DNA of 64,000 nucleotides from Bacteroidota bacterium (GCA_037133915.1 JBAXND010000001.1:1-64000); one strand, 5' to 3'; shown: positions 42,452-52,640, counted from the stretch's first letter. The notes: a model not told the origin generated them from the sequence alone. Numbers and translations are program-made.

Positions 42452-44338
42452 ATGGCAAAGGAGAATAAAAAGAAACCCACTGTTAAAAAGAAAAATGCGC
42501 CGGTCGGTGCGAAGGCGCCGCAGAAAAAGAACAATTCGTTTCTGTGGATGAGTATTGCCGCGATAGCAATTACGGCAGGCTTCATCTATTCCAATAGTTT
42601 TAATTGCAGCTTTCATTTCGACGATTTGCAGAATATTGAATTCAATCATGATATTACCCGACTTTCCGATGTCTCAGCCTGGTGGAACTATGTGCCCAGC
42701 CGACCCATCGGCATTTTTACTTTCGCGTTAAATTATGCAGTGGGCGGAACCAATGTGGGCGGCTACCATTTCGTAAATCTGCTCATTCATATTATCAACG
42801 GATTATTCGTATTCTGGTTAGTTTCCTTACTGTTTAGCACTCCTGTAATTAAAAAATCAACAATTGCAAAGCATGGAAAAATAATTGCTTTGATTACGGC
42901 ATTGCTTTTTGTGGCACATCCTGTCCAGACACAGGCCGTAACTTACATTGTCCAGCGTCTTGCGTCCCTTGCTGCACTTTTTTTCCTGCTGTCGTTGAGT
43001 CTGTACATTCGGGCACGTGTTGTGAATTTGACTAAAACTGCACGAATAGCCACTTTTGTAGCTTGTGGAATGGCTGCGTTACTGGCGTTTTTGACAAAAG
43101 AGAACACATTTACCCTTCCTGTAATTATTGTATTGACCGAATTTTTCTTTATTCGAGAAACGTCTTTCAAAATACATATCAAAGATTGGAAACTTTGGGC
43201 GTTTATGGGAATGGCTGCTGTGGCAATCACAATCTTTTTTGTAAACTTCAGTTTCTCGGTATTTCAACCTATAAAACCCGAACAAGGACATCTCTATACA
43301 CTTACTTCAGGCACGTACCTGATGACGGAATTCCGCGTTATTATTACCTATATTCGACTTTTATTTCTTCCCGTCAATCAAAATCTTGATTACGATTATC
43401 CTGTTTCACAAAGTTTCTTTGAACTGAAAACAATTGCAAGTTTTTTGTTGCTTCTCGCGATTCTTGCACTTGGCGTAATTTTGTATAAAAAACATAGGCT
43501 GGCTTCATTCGGAGTGTTTTGGTTTTTCATCACATTATCAATAGAATCAAGCATTATTCCTGTTCCCAATGTAATTTTTGAACACAGAATGTATCTGCCG
43601 TCATTCGGATTTTTGTTGTTCATTCCATGTATCTTTTTTAGTATTATTCAGGATAAACAACAACAGCTGTTAACGACGCTGTTTTTCTTGCTGGTGCCTG
43701 TGCTCGCTGTAGCAGCATATAGCCGCAATAATGTATGGAAAGATGAACTGACTCTGTGGACTGATGTGCTGAAAAAATCTCCTGAAAAGCCGCGCGCACT
43801 CAATAATATGGGCATTACACTGTTGAAGCTCGGACGAAGACAGGAAGCCATTTCGTGGTTTGATAAAGCGGTGGCAAAGAATCCTGCTTACAAAGATCCG
43901 TATTTGAGCCGTGGTAATGCAAAGCAGGATTTAGGCGACCTGCAGGGCGCACTCCTCGATTATTCAGCAGCATTAAAAATTGATCCATCGTATCCGGAAA
44001 CGTATTACAATCGTGGCTACACTTATGCAATGATGAAAGACCTGCCAAATGCGATTCGCGATTTTGATATGGCCATAAAATTGAATCCTGATTTTGCACA
44101 AGCCTATCTGAACAGGTCAAGCGCATTGGCCGCACTGAAAGATTTCAAAGGCGCACTTTCTGATCTTGACAGGTCAATTGCGCTGGAGCCTGACAACGCA
44201 CTGGCATTTTGCAATAGAGGACTCGTGCAGTTTAATCTTAAAAATCAGACGGCGGCATGTAACGACTGGCAGCGTGCATCACTCATGGGCAATGAGCAAG
44301 CCACCACATTGCTGAATGCTTTTTGTGGAAAAAAATAA
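42452..44338 (+). CDS. TMTC-like GT-C membrane protein with 5 TPRs (paralogue 3)
   Basis: 628 residues, nine bases after paralogue 2. A Lys-rich tail (MAKENKKKPTVKKK), then NCSFHFDDLQNIEF with D57 and D58, and the shared HPVQTQAVTYIVQRLASLAA, NLDYDYPVSQSFFEL and FEHRMYLPSFG motifs. The C-terminal five TPRs end ACNDWQRASLMGNEQATTLL. It has the same membrane core as paralogues 2, 4 and 5 but a shorter TPR tail, so the array varies mainly in the TPR (partner-binding) part. Confidence 0.75.
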   Translation: MAKENKKKPTVKKKNAPVGAKAPQKKNNSFLWMSIAAIAITAGFIYSNSFNCSFHFDDLQNIEFNHDITRLSDVSAWWNYVPSRPIGIFTFALNYAVGGTNVGGYHFVNLLIHIINGLFVFWLVSLLFSTPVIKKSTIAKHGKIIALITALLFVAHPVQTQAVTYIVQRLASLAALFFLLSLSLYIRARVVNLTKTARIATFVACGMAALLAFLTKENTFTLPVIIVLTEFFFIRETSFKIHIKDWKLWAFMGMAAVAITIFFVNFSFSVFQPIKPEQGHLYTLTSGTYLMTEFRVIITYIRLLFLPVNQNLDYDYPVSQSFFELKTIASFLLLLAILALGVILYKKHRLASFGVFWFFITLSIESSIIPVPNVIFEHRMYLPSFGFLLFIPCIFFSIIQDKQQQLLTTLFFLLVPVLAVAAYSRNNVWKDELTLWTDVLKKSPEKPRALNNMGITLLKLGRRQEAISWFDKAVAKNPAYKDPYLSRGNAKQDLGDLQGALLDYSAALKIDPSYPETYYNRGYTYAMMKDLPNAIRDFDMAIKLNPDFAQAYLNRSSALAALKDFKGALSDLDRSIALEPDNALAFCNRGLVQFNLKNQTAACNDWQRASLMGNEQATTLLNAFCGKK

Positions 44339-44358
44339 AAAATCAAATAGTTATTTGA

Positions 44359-46548
44359 ATGAAAAGTAAACAAAGTAAACAGAATAAACAAAATAACAAT
44401 AAGTCTCCGAAACGCAGAAAAGAACAACGCAAATTTCCGTCATGGCTTTCGTTTTATTCGATAAGCATCGTTCTTATTCTAATTACCGGAGTTATTTGCT
44501 ACGTCAATAGTTTTAACTGCAGCTTTCATTTTGATGATGCGCAGAATATCGTTCAAAACAAATTAATACGGGATTTATCCAATATTTCGGCATGGTGGAG
44601 TTATGTTCCCAGCCGCCCTTTGGGCATTTTCACTTTTGCACTGAACTACCATTTCAACGGGCTCGATGTGTGGGGCTATCATTTAGTCAATCTGATCATT
44701 CATCTGTGCAACGCGCTGCTTGTTTTCTGGTTGGTAACCTTAGTATTTGCAACGCCGAACATGAAGAACAGTCATGTTTTGAAAAACGCCAAAATCATAG
44801 CTTTAATTACAGCATTGCTTTTCGTAGCTCATCCTGTGCAAACTCAGGCGGTAACTTACATTGTGCAGCGACTGGCATCTTTGGCCGCCCTGTTTTATCT
44901 GCTTAGTCTGTGTTTATACCTGTCGGGACGAATTGGAAACCACCGGAAAAACAAGCAACTGTTATTTTTTGTACTGAGCGGAATCTCTGCAATAATGGCA
45001 TTTCTGACGAAAGAAAATACCTATACGCTGCCGCTTGCAATACTGCTTGTTGAATTCATTTTTATCAGAGAAAGCCGCATTCGTGTCAATTTGAAAGACT
45101 GGAAAATCTGGACGTTTTCAGGTGTAGTTGTTTTATTATTGATTTTTATGTTTACGAATTTTTCGTTTACAATTTTTAATCCCATTTTGCCTGAACAGGG
45201 CAATACATATACTGTTACAGCAGGCACATATCTGCTCACGCAATTCAGGGTAATACTGACTTATTTGCGATTACTCGTTTTTCCGGCATGGCAAAATCTG
45301 GATTATGATTATCCTTTATCACAAAGCCTTTTTGAATGGAAAACACTTACAAGTTTTATTGTGCTGATTGCCATAATTGTGTTGACGGTCATTTTCAGGA
45401 AGAAATACCGATTAGCGGCATACGGTCTGGTTTTCTTCTTTACGGCTTTGTTGGTAGAGTGCAGCATTATTCCTATTCCCAACGTAATTTTTGAACACCG
45501 TATGTATCTGCCATCGGTTGGCTTTTTTATTTCGTCAATGCCCTTTTATTTTTTGAAAGGAAAAAATCTGCAAATCCTCACTGTAATAATGTTTTTGCTG
45601 ATTCCACTCTTGTCGTTTCTCACAGTTAGCAGGAACAGCATATGGAAAACCGATTTAAGTCTTTGGGGAGATGTCATAAAAAAATCACCGCATAAAACGC
45701 GCCCGCTGAATAACTACGGTAATGCCGTAATGGCCGAGGGTAAGCATGCCGAAAGCATTATTTATTTTACACGCGCTATTGCCTGTAATCCTTCGTTTGA
45801 CATGTCATACTCCAACAGAGGCGCTGCAAAGCACATGATACATAATTACGCCGGTTCTGTTGGAGATTATGGTAGTGCCATACGCTGCAATCCCAAAAAT
45901 GAAATGGCTTATTGTAACCGGGCGCTTGCGCGAAAAGCATTGCTCGATTATACGGGCGCTGTTGCAGATATTGATTCCGCGCTTAAATTAGCTCCGGAAT
46001 ACGCTTCCGCCTGGAGCCAGCGGGCATTGGCAAAAAAGGAAATGGGTGATACGGCCGGTGCTATTAACGACCTTGAACATGCAATAACGCTCCATCCCGA
46101 TATCCCTGACCCGTATAATGAACTGGGAACTATTATGTCTGATAAACACAATTATCAAAAGGCAATTGAATATTATTCTGAGGCCGCAAAATTATTTCCC
46201 GATAAGGCCGATGCCTGGTTTAACCGGGGATTTGCCTATGCTATGATGAATGATATGCAATCGGCCATCCGTGATTTAGATGTTGCTTTGCGTCTTGATC
46301 CGAAATTCGCAAAAGGATATATGAACCGGGCAAATGCAAAAGCGTCCATTAAAGATTACACGGGAGCAATCGACGATTTTACAAAAGTTTTGGAATTGGA
46401 ACCTGCTAACAGCACGGCACTTTTCAGCAGGGGGATGGTGCACTTTCTGTCGAATGACCGTCAGCGCGCCTGTGCCGACTGGCAGCAGGCAGCTCAAATG
46501 GGAAATCCGCAAGCCGCGTCTGCGCTGTTTTCTAATTGCAGGAATTAA
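44359..46548 (+). CDS. TMTC-like GT-C membrane protein with 8 TPRs (paralogue 4)
   Basis: 729 residues. A very basic tail (MKSKQSKQNKQNNNKSPKRR), then CSFHFDDAQNI with D59 and D60. The core motifs match paralogue 3 closely (LNYHFNGLDVWGYHLVNLII, ITALLFVAHPVQTQAVTYIV). The eight TPRs closely track those of paralogue 5 (shared KKEMGDTAGA in repeat 4), suggesting a recent duplication of this pair. It ends ACADWQQAAQMGNPQAASAL. Confidence 0.75.
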   Translation: MKSKQSKQNKQNNNKSPKRRKEQRKFPSWLSFYSISIVLILITGVICYVNSFNCSFHFDDAQNIVQNKLIRDLSNISAWWSYVPSRPLGIFTFALNYHFNGLDVWGYHLVNLIIHLCNALLVFWLVTLVFATPNMKNSHVLKNAKIIALITALLFVAHPVQTQAVTYIVQRLASLAALFYLLSLCLYLSGRIGNHRKNKQLLFFVLSGISAIMAFLTKENTYTLPLAILLVEFIFIRESRIRVNLKDWKIWTFSGVVVLLLIFMFTNFSFTIFNPILPEQGNTYTVTAGTYLLTQFRVILTYLRLLVFPAWQNLDYDYPLSQSLFEWKTLTSFIVLIAIIVLTVIFRKKYRLAAYGLVFFFTALLVECSIIPIPNVIFEHRMYLPSVGFFISSMPFYFLKGKNLQILTVIMFLLIPLLSFLTVSRNSIWKTDLSLWGDVIKKSPHKTRPLNNYGNAVMAEGKHAESIIYFTRAIACNPSFDMSYSNRGAAKHMIHNYAGSVGDYGSAIRCNPKNEMAYCNRALARKALLDYTGAVADIDSALKLAPEYASAWSQRALAKKEMGDTAGAINDLEHAITLHPDIPDPYNELGTIMSDKHNYQKAIEYYSEAAKLFPDKADAWFNRGFAYAMMNDMQSAIRDLDVALRLDPKFAKGYMNRANAKASIKDYTGAIDDFTKVLELEPANSTALFSRGMVHFLSNDRQRACADWQQAAQMGNPQAASALFSNCRN

Positions 46549-46567
46549 AAAAAAACGATAATACATC

Positions 46568-48766
46568 ATGTCAAAAAACAAAAAAAACGTAAAGAGAAAA
46601 CCGCCGAATCTCACGGTTGGGGCTGCATACACGCAGAATCGCAAAAACAGGTATTACAGAATTTTGTCTTTTATTCTTATTGTTCTTACAGGAATTATTG
46701 CATACCGGAACAGTTTTAATTGCGGTTTTCATTTCGATGATGTGTTCAATATTGTTGAGAATGGTGCGATACGACGCCTTTCAGATATCAATTCATGGTG
46801 GAATTATGTGCCCAGCCGCCCCTTTGGAACATTTACGTTTGTATTGAATTATCATTTTAATCAGCTCGATGTTTGGGGATACCATTTGGTAAATCTTATT
46901 ATTCACATTTCGAACGCATTGCTGGTTTGGTGGATGCTGCTTCTCATATTTTCATCGCCTGCCATGCTTACTCAACCGATTGCTAAGCACAAAAAAATAA
47001 TTGCTCTTGCAGCGGCATTGTTATTTATTTCTCACCCGATAGAAACGCAAGCCGTTACTTACATTGTGCAGCGGCTTGCCTCGCTGGTTACGATGTTTTA
47101 TTTGTTCACAATCTGTTTTTATCTAAAGGCACGAATAACGGAATCTTCCAAGAAACAAATGTTTGTATTTTATGGTGTAGCTGCAGTTTCTGCTGTTTTA
47201 GCTATTCTTACAAAAGAAAATTCATTTACGCTTCCGCTTTCAATTTTACTTGTTGAATTGTTTTTTATTCGGGCAAAATCGATTCGGATTAATTTCAAAG
47301 ACGCTAAAATATGGGTGTTTGCAGCCTTGTTTTTAATCATAATCGTTTTCATTTTTTTGAATTTTTCTTTTTCGGTTTTCAACCCGATCAAACCCGAGCA
47401 AGGGCACACGTACAGCCTCACGGCAGGTACGTATTTGTTGACGCAATTCAGAGTTATCACAACCTATCTCAGACTGCTGGTGCTTCCCATTCATCAAAAT
47501 CTGGATTATGATTACCCTATATCTGCTTCATTTTTTGAATTGAAAACCGCGTTAAGTTTTCTTTTTCTGTGTGTGATATTCGTTGCTGGAATATTAGCCG
47601 GAAAAAAATTCAGTCTTATTTCCTTTGGTATTTTTTGGTTTTTTATCACTATTTCTATTGAATCGAGTTTTATTCCGATACCGAATGTGATTTTTGAACA
47701 TCGTCTCTATATGCCGTCAATAGGCTTTTTCGTAATTATTTCGTCATTGCCGTTTTATTTTTTAAAAGAAAAGTTTGTTCGAATGGTCTCAGTTGCACTG
47801 CTTACGCTGGCAGGCGTTTATGTTGTTCTTACAATAATGCGGAACAAGGTGTGGAAGGATGAATTTTCATTATGGACAAATGTGCTGGAGCACTCGCCAA
47901 ACAAGCCGCGACCGCTTAATAATATGGGAAATGCTTTGCTAGACACAGGGAAAGCAAATAAGGCGATGGAATATTTCAATCGCGCCATTGCGAACAATCC
48001 GTTTTATGAAATTGCGTATTATAACAGAGGAAATACAAAATTTGCATTAGAAAATTATTTTGGTGCCATTGGCGATTACAGCCAGGCCATTGCCTTGTGG
48101 AAGACCTTCCCCGATCCTTATTTTAAAAGGGCTATGGCAAAAAAAAAGTTACATGATTATAACGGAGCTCTGGATGATATGAATGAGGCGCTTCGTATAA
48201 TGCCCGATTTTACGCTTGTATGGAGTGAACGGGGATTGTTGAAAAAAGAAATGGGCGATACCGCCGGCGCCCTTGCCGATCTTTCAAAAGCAATTGATTT
48301 ATACCCTGAATTTCCTGATCCGTATAATCATCGAGGTACATTAAAACGGGATCAGGGCAATTTTCAGGCAGCGCTCGATGATTATTCGAAAGCCATAAAA
48401 CTGTTCCCGCAAAATGCAGATGCCTTTAATAACAGAGGCTACGTAAAAGCAATGATGGGAGACCTGACAAATGCGCTGACTGATTTTGATAATGCGATTC
48501 GCCTGAATCCGAAATTTGTTGAAGCCTATAATAACCGTGCAAACACCAGAGCCGGGCTGAAAGATTTCAATGGTTCTATTCAGGATTTTACGAAAGCCTT
48601 AGAGCTGAATCCGGCGAATTCTCTGGCTATGTGTAATAGAGGAATTTCTAAATATTCGCTGAATGATAAAAAAGGAGCATGCGCCGATTGGGTTGCTGCT
48701 GCAAATATGGGAAATGGGCAAGCAATAATGCTGGTGAATCAGTATTGCTTGCCATCCGGAAATTAA
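46568..48766 (+). CDS. TMTC-like GT-C membrane protein with 8 TPRs (paralogue 5)
   Basis: 732 residues, 19 bases after paralogue 4. Basic tail (MSKNKKNVKRKPPN), then CGFHFDDVFNIVEN with D57 and D58. Core motifs: HPIETQAVTYIVQRLASLV, LTKENSFTLPLSILLVELFF, NLDYDYPISASFFELKT and FEHRLYMPSIG. Eight TPRs run to ACADWVAAANMGNGQAIML. It is the last of the array; a hairpin begins three bases after its stop. Confidence 0.75.
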   Translation: MSKNKKNVKRKPPNLTVGAAYTQNRKNRYYRILSFILIVLTGIIAYRNSFNCGFHFDDVFNIVENGAIRRLSDINSWWNYVPSRPFGTFTFVLNYHFNQLDVWGYHLVNLIIHISNALLVWWMLLLIFSSPAMLTQPIAKHKKIIALAAALLFISHPIETQAVTYIVQRLASLVTMFYLFTICFYLKARITESSKKQMFVFYGVAAVSAVLAILTKENSFTLPLSILLVELFFIRAKSIRINFKDAKIWVFAALFLIIIVFIFLNFSFSVFNPIKPEQGHTYSLTAGTYLLTQFRVITTYLRLLVLPIHQNLDYDYPISASFFELKTALSFLFLCVIFVAGILAGKKFSLISFGIFWFFITISIESSFIPIPNVIFEHRLYMPSIGFFVIISSLPFYFLKEKFVRMVSVALLTLAGVYVVLTIMRNKVWKDEFSLWTNVLEHSPNKPRPLNNMGNALLDTGKANKAMEYFNRAIANNPFYEIAYYNRGNTKFALENYFGAIGDYSQAIALWKTFPDPYFKRAMAKKKLHDYNGALDDMNEALRIMPDFTLVWSERGLLKKEMGDTAGALADLSKAIDLYPEFPDPYNHRGTLKRDQGNFQAALDDYSKAIKLFPQNADAFNNRGYVKAMMGDLTNALTDFDNAIRLNPKFVEAYNNRANTRAGLKDFNGSIQDFTKALELNPANSLAMCNRGISKYSLNDKKGACADWVAAANMGNGQAIMLVNQYCLPSGN

Positions 48767-48769
48767 AAA

Positions 48770-48799
48770 CCCCGCACCATCGAGTGGCGCGGGGTCAAA
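48770..48799 (-). terminator. Rho-independent terminator for priA, between convergent operons
   Basis: CCCCGC (48770-48775) pairs with GCGGGG (48789-48794), with CCA/TGG extending the stem around an ATCGAG-type loop. On the minus strand the stem is followed by TTTTTAA, so it ends transcription coming from priA. On the plus strand it is followed by A-rich sequence, so it is a poor terminator for the TMTC-like array though the stem may still protect its 3' end. Confidence 0.7.
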
Positions 48800-49043
48800 A
48801 AACAATTAATTAGGAAAGTGAATAAAGAACGGAATTTGACTGAAAAACTTTGTCAGATGCGAAGGTAAAATGCGGATTTAGAGTTTACAAACCGCATTCG
48901 TAGAAGCAAAGAGGCATTCCGTGGGAAGAAACCGTTTGTTAATCGTTGAAAAGTGTCGGTTTTTGGTGATTTTTGCAAAAAAACTTCTACTAAATGCAGA
49001 AATTCATCGACGGATGAAGAAAAGGCCCAATTTATTTGAAGAA

Positions 49044-51536
49044 TTACAAAGGATCAACGTCGAGTATGATACGAATTGATTTAAAATCAGTGGAATTTCC
49101 CATTACTTTTATTTCCTCATACAACTGATTCTTTTGTTGAGAAACGGATACATCTTTGCGGAATTTCAGCAGTATATTTTTCAGATAGTAATTTTTTATT
49201 CTCGAAACCGGGGGATATTCGGGGCCGAGAACTCCTTCATTAAAGCGACGGCGAAGGCTTTCGGCAAAAATCCGTGCTCCTCTGTTCAGTAAATCACTGT
49301 CTTTATGCTTTAACGTAATCCTTAACAGCCGGTAGAACGGAGGATATTTGAAGTTCCTTCGTTCCAGAATTTGGGTATCGTACATTGAGGCATAATCATT
49401 GTCGATTACAAAGCGGATAACCGAATGCCAGGGATTGTATGATTGTATGATAACTTTTCCCTGTTTATCTTTTCTTCCAGCGCGTCCGCTTACCTGCGCC
49501 ATCATCTGGTAAGCCCGCTCAAACGACCTGAAATCAGGGTAGGTAAGCATATTGTCGGCATTCAGAATACCGACCAGGCTGACATTATCGAAATCGAGTC
49601 CTTTCGTAACCATTTGGGTGCCTACCAGGATATCGGTTTTGCGGTCTTCAAAATCGTTGATGAGCCTCTGGTAAGCATTTCGTGTACGTGTAGTATCGAG
49701 ATCCATTCTTTTTATACGCGCCTTTGGAAGAAAAACAGCGAGTTCTTCTTCCACTTTTTCAGTGCCAAATCCCTTCATCATTATGGCCGTATTGCCGCAG
49801 GCAGGGCATTTGTCGGGTACACGTGCCGTATATCCGCAATAATGACATCGAAGGTTTCCCGATTGTTTGTGATGAATCAGTGTAACATCGCAGTGCACGC
49901 ATTGAGGCACCCAACTGCATTCCTTGCACTCAAGCCTCAATGAAAATCCTCGCCTGTTCTGGAAAAGAATAATCTGCTCTTTATTGGCAAGCGCCTGCTC
50001 CATCTGCTCAAGTAAAAAATTCGAGAAGATGGATTTCATTAATTTCTTTTTAGTTTCTTCCTTTATATCTGCTACAAGAACTTCCGGCATCATGACATTT
50101 CCGTAACGCTTCAGAAGTTCTACCAGGGTGTATTTTCCGCTTTTAGCGTTATAATAACTTTCAATACATGGCGTGGCTGAACCAAGCACCACGCCTGCTT
50201 TATGAATCCACGCCAGATAAACTGCCGCATCACGTGCGTTGTAGCGCGGTGCCGGGTCGTATTGCTTGTATGAGGTATCATGCTCTTCATCAACAATCAC
50301 CAGTCCCAGATTAGAAAACGGCAGGAAAATGGCTGAGCGTGCGCCAAGCACAATATCATACGATGAACCTTCGCCGCCGTTTCGGCCAAAAGCAAGTACT
50401 TTGTTCCACACTTCCACGCGCTCGCTGTCATTGTATTTTGAGTGATAAATGCCTACGCGATTTCCGAAATATTTCCGGAGCCGGTTTATGATTTGTGTTG
50501 TTAACGCAATCTCCGGAAGCAGGAACAGCACCTGCTTTCCTTCACTGATGGTTTTTTCAATCAGGCGGATATAACACTCCGTTTTTCCGCTTGAAGTTAC
50601 ACCGTGCAGCAGGGCAACCTTACCCAACTCAAACGAACCGTTGATATCGGCAACAGCTTGTTCCTGTTCTTCATTAAGAACAATCGAAGCAGGGTCGTCG
50701 GTGCGGTCTGTTTTGTACAGGCGGCTGAACACTACTTCATATGTTTCGAAAACACCCTTTTTTACTAATGCACTCAGTTGTGCCGCCGACGTTTCACTGT
50801 CTTTGAGCAATTGCTGACGCGTGATGTGTTTGCTCTTCTCGGGGCCGTTGCGCTCAATATTGATGAATGTCATCAGTATCTCCAGCTGCTTTTGTGCTTT
50901 TTTATTCAGCAGGTCAAACAACGGCCGCAATACATCATCATCTTTATATTTTTCACTTAATCTTACACAAACTTCGGTTTTTGGTCTAAAGCGGTCAATC
51001 AGTTCTTCTTCCAGTAAAATCACGCCTTTTTCAATCATAGTCTTTATTACCGGAATCACCTTTTTTTGATCGAGCAGATCAGAAACTTCGCTGATACTGA
51101 GTGCTTTCCTGTTTGCCAGTGCTTCGACCACCAGCAACTCACGCTCATTGAGCAACTCCATTTCACCTCCGTATGAGCTGTCGAGAACTACACGGCTTTC
51201 GCTTGCCAGCTTAAGCGCCGCCGGCAGAGCGGCATTCATTACTTCGCCGGGACGGCACATGTAATAATCAGCCATCCAGTCCCAGAATCGAAACTGAAAA
51301 TCATTCACTACAGGAGCAGCATCCAGTACAGAGAGAATATATTTTGGAACGTATGCCGGCACTTCTTCATGAACGCGGTAAACAAGAGCAGTATAAATTT
51401 TTTGCTTGCCAAACTGCACAACAACACGCATGCCTTGTTGTATTTCATCATTCAACTCAAACGGAACCCTGTAGGTGTAACGTCCCGGTATTGGCAGGGG
51501 AAGTACAACATCAACAAAAAGGGTTTTGCGTTCCAT
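49044..51536 (-). CDS. priA: Primosomal protein N' (replication restart helicase PriA)
   Basis: 830 residues from ATG 51536; a GTG nine bases earlier is possible. The N-terminal DNA-binding region (TLFVDVVLPLPIPGRYTYRV) leads to the DEAx helicase core with Walker A LLHGVTSSGKTECY and VIVDEEHDTSYKQ. The two zinc-binding clusters appear as CKECSWVPQCVHCD and CHYCGYTARVPDKCPACG. Then come GTQMVTKGLDFDNVSLV and SGRAGRKDKQGKVIIQ. It restarts collapsed forks in the cytoplasm. It lies 34 bases after pfkA on the same strand. Confidence 0.96.
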   Translation of the reverse strand: MERKTLFVDVVLPLPIPGRYTYRVPFELNDEIQQGMRVVVQFGKQKIYTALVYRVHEEVPAYVPKYILSVLDAAPVVNDFQFRFWDWMADYYMCRPGEVMNAALPAALKLASESRVVLDSSYGGEMELLNERELLVVEALANRKALSISEVSDLLDQKKVIPVIKTMIEKGVILLEEELIDRFRPKTEVCVRLSEKYKDDDVLRPLFDLLNKKAQKQLEILMTFINIERNGPEKSKHITRQQLLKDSETSAAQLSALVKKGVFETYEVVFSRLYKTDRTDDPASIVLNEEQEQAVADINGSFELGKVALLHGVTSSGKTECYIRLIEKTISEGKQVLFLLPEIALTTQIINRLRKYFGNRVGIYHSKYNDSERVEVWNKVLAFGRNGGEGSSYDIVLGARSAIFLPFSNLGLVIVDEEHDTSYKQYDPAPRYNARDAAVYLAWIHKAGVVLGSATPCIESYYNAKSGKYTLVELLKRYGNVMMPEVLVADIKEETKKKLMKSIFSNFLLEQMEQALANKEQIILFQNRRGFSLRLECKECSWVPQCVHCDVTLIHHKQSGNLRCHYCGYTARVPDKCPACGNTAIMMKGFGTEKVEEELAVFLPKARIKRMDLDTTRTRNAYQRLINDFEDRKTDILVGTQMVTKGLDFDNVSLVGILNADNMLTYPDFRSFERAYQMMAQVSGRAGRKDKQGKVIIQSYNPWHSVIRFVIDNDYASMYDTQILERRNFKYPPFYRLLRITLKHKDSDLLNRGARIFAESLRRRFNEGVLGPEYPPVSRIKNYYLKNILLKFRKDVSVSQQKNQLYEEIKVMGNSTDFKSIRIILDVDPL

Positions 51537-51570
51537 GAAATGCACAAATAATTTTCAGATACAAATACGA

Positions 51571-52554
51571 TTAGGTTGATAAAACATGCGCCATTTCCAG
51601 CATTTCGCGGTCCATTTCCTGATGGTGTTTGCATGCTTTTTCAAAAGGAGTAAGCACAACTTTTTTATTAACCTGACCGACCATCACACCGCTTTGGCCG
51701 TTCAACAAGGCTTTCACAGCTTCGTAGCCGAGTGTGCTTGCCAGTACTCGATCCATACAACTGGGCGTTCCGCCGCGCTGCATATGACCAATAATAGCAA
51801 CACGCGTTTCGTAAAAATTGAATTTCGCTTTAACTTTTTCGGCAACTTCAAATGCGCCGCCTTCATTTTCGCCTTCGGCAACAATAATGATTCCCGACGA
51901 TTTATTCTCACGCCTGCCTGATTCCAGTCGTTTAATCAGATCTTCGATATGGGTTTGAGTTTCGGGAACAAGAATATCTTCGGCGCCACAGGCAATACCA
52001 CTGCGCAGTGCAATAAATCCTGCATCGCGCCCCATTACTTCAACAAAAAATAATCGATTGTGAGAAGCGGCCGTATCGCGTAATTTGTCCACTGCGTCAA
52101 CAACTGTATTTATGGCAGTATCGTAACCAATGGTGAAATCACTTCCGAAAAGATCGTTATCTATGGTTCCGGGAACACCGGCAACGGCTACGCCATACTT
52201 TGTTCCGAGCGCATTCGCCCCTCTGAATGTTCCATCGCCGCCAATGGCGACAAGAGCGTCAATTCCTTCTTTTTTAATATTCTGGTAAGCCAGTTCCAAT
52301 CCTTCGTCAGTGCGAAAACGTTCACTGCGAGCGGTTTTTAGAATAGTGCCGCCTCGCTGAAGAATATTTCCCACCGAATAATTATACATCTTTACAAATT
52401 CGGCGTCAATCAAACCTTCGTATCCGCGGCAGACGCCGGTAACTTCAATTCCGTGATAGATGGCTGTACGCACTACCGCTCTTATGGCCGCATTCATACC
52501 CGGTGCATCACCACCTGACGTAAGTACACCTATTTTCTTAATTTTATTGCTCAT
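51571..52554 (-). CDS. pfkA: ATP-dependent 6-phosphofructokinase
   Basis: 327 residues from ATG 52554, the usual bacterial PfkA length; the longer frame to 52593 is excluded by the overlapping -7 element. Key motifs are GVLTSGGDAPGMNAAIRAVV (N-terminal loop), VAIGGDGTFRGA with the Gly that marks ATP rather than pyrophosphate use, and PGTIDNDLFGSDFTIGYDTA, with the catalytic Asp. It phosphorylates fructose 6-phosphate in glycolysis. Cytoplasmic. Confidence 0.95.
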   Translation of the reverse strand: MSNKIKKIGVLTSGGDAPGMNAAIRAVVRTAIYHGIEVTGVCRGYEGLIDAEFVKMYNYSVGNILQRGGTILKTARSERFRTDEGLELAYQNIKKEGIDALVAIGGDGTFRGANALGTKYGVAVAGVPGTIDNDLFGSDFTIGYDTAINTVVDAVDKLRDTAASHNRLFFVEVMGRDAGFIALRSGIACGAEDILVPETQTHIEDLIKRLESGRRENKSSGIIIVAEGENEGGAFEVAEKVKAKFNFYETRVAIIGHMQRGGTPSCMDRVLASTLGYEAVKALLNGQSGVMVGQVNKKVVLTPFEKACKHHQEMDREMLEMAHVLST

Positions 52555-52590
52555 ATTTTTGATGGTTGTTTCTACGTTGATTCTGTAAAA

Positions 52591-52598
52591 CAAAAGTA
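52591..52598 (-). promoter_or_regulatory. -7-like element TACTTTTG ahead of pfkA
   Basis: On the minus strand, an exact TAnnTTTG match about 37 bases before ATG 52554. No -33 TTG seen. Confidence 0.35.
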
Positions 52599-52610
52599 CA
52601 GATAATATAG

Positions 52611-52640
52611 AAGAGTGAATAGTGAAGAACTAAGAACTAA
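52611..52640. repeat. Low-complexity gagtgaatagtgaagaactaagaacta tract
   Basis: An intergenic run of short units (agtga/agaacta) of the same style as the tcactcttcac tracts at 6761, 9334 and 14593, here in the opposite orientation. It lies between pfkA and the PAP2 gene. Confidence 0.45.

Noticed and set aside
38481..48766. Repeated DNA within the array read as a tandem repeat or CRISPR-like structure
   Set aside because: The periodicity comes from TPR codons and paralogy between genes; there are no identical short repeats with unique spacers.
48770..48799. The hairpin after the TMTC-like array as its own terminator
   Set aside because: The T-run is on the minus-strand side only, so it fits priA; for the plus strand it is at most a 3' stem.
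49443..49943. A 166-codon plus-strand frame inside priA
   Set aside because: Antisense to the conserved helicase and zinc region; no supporting signals.
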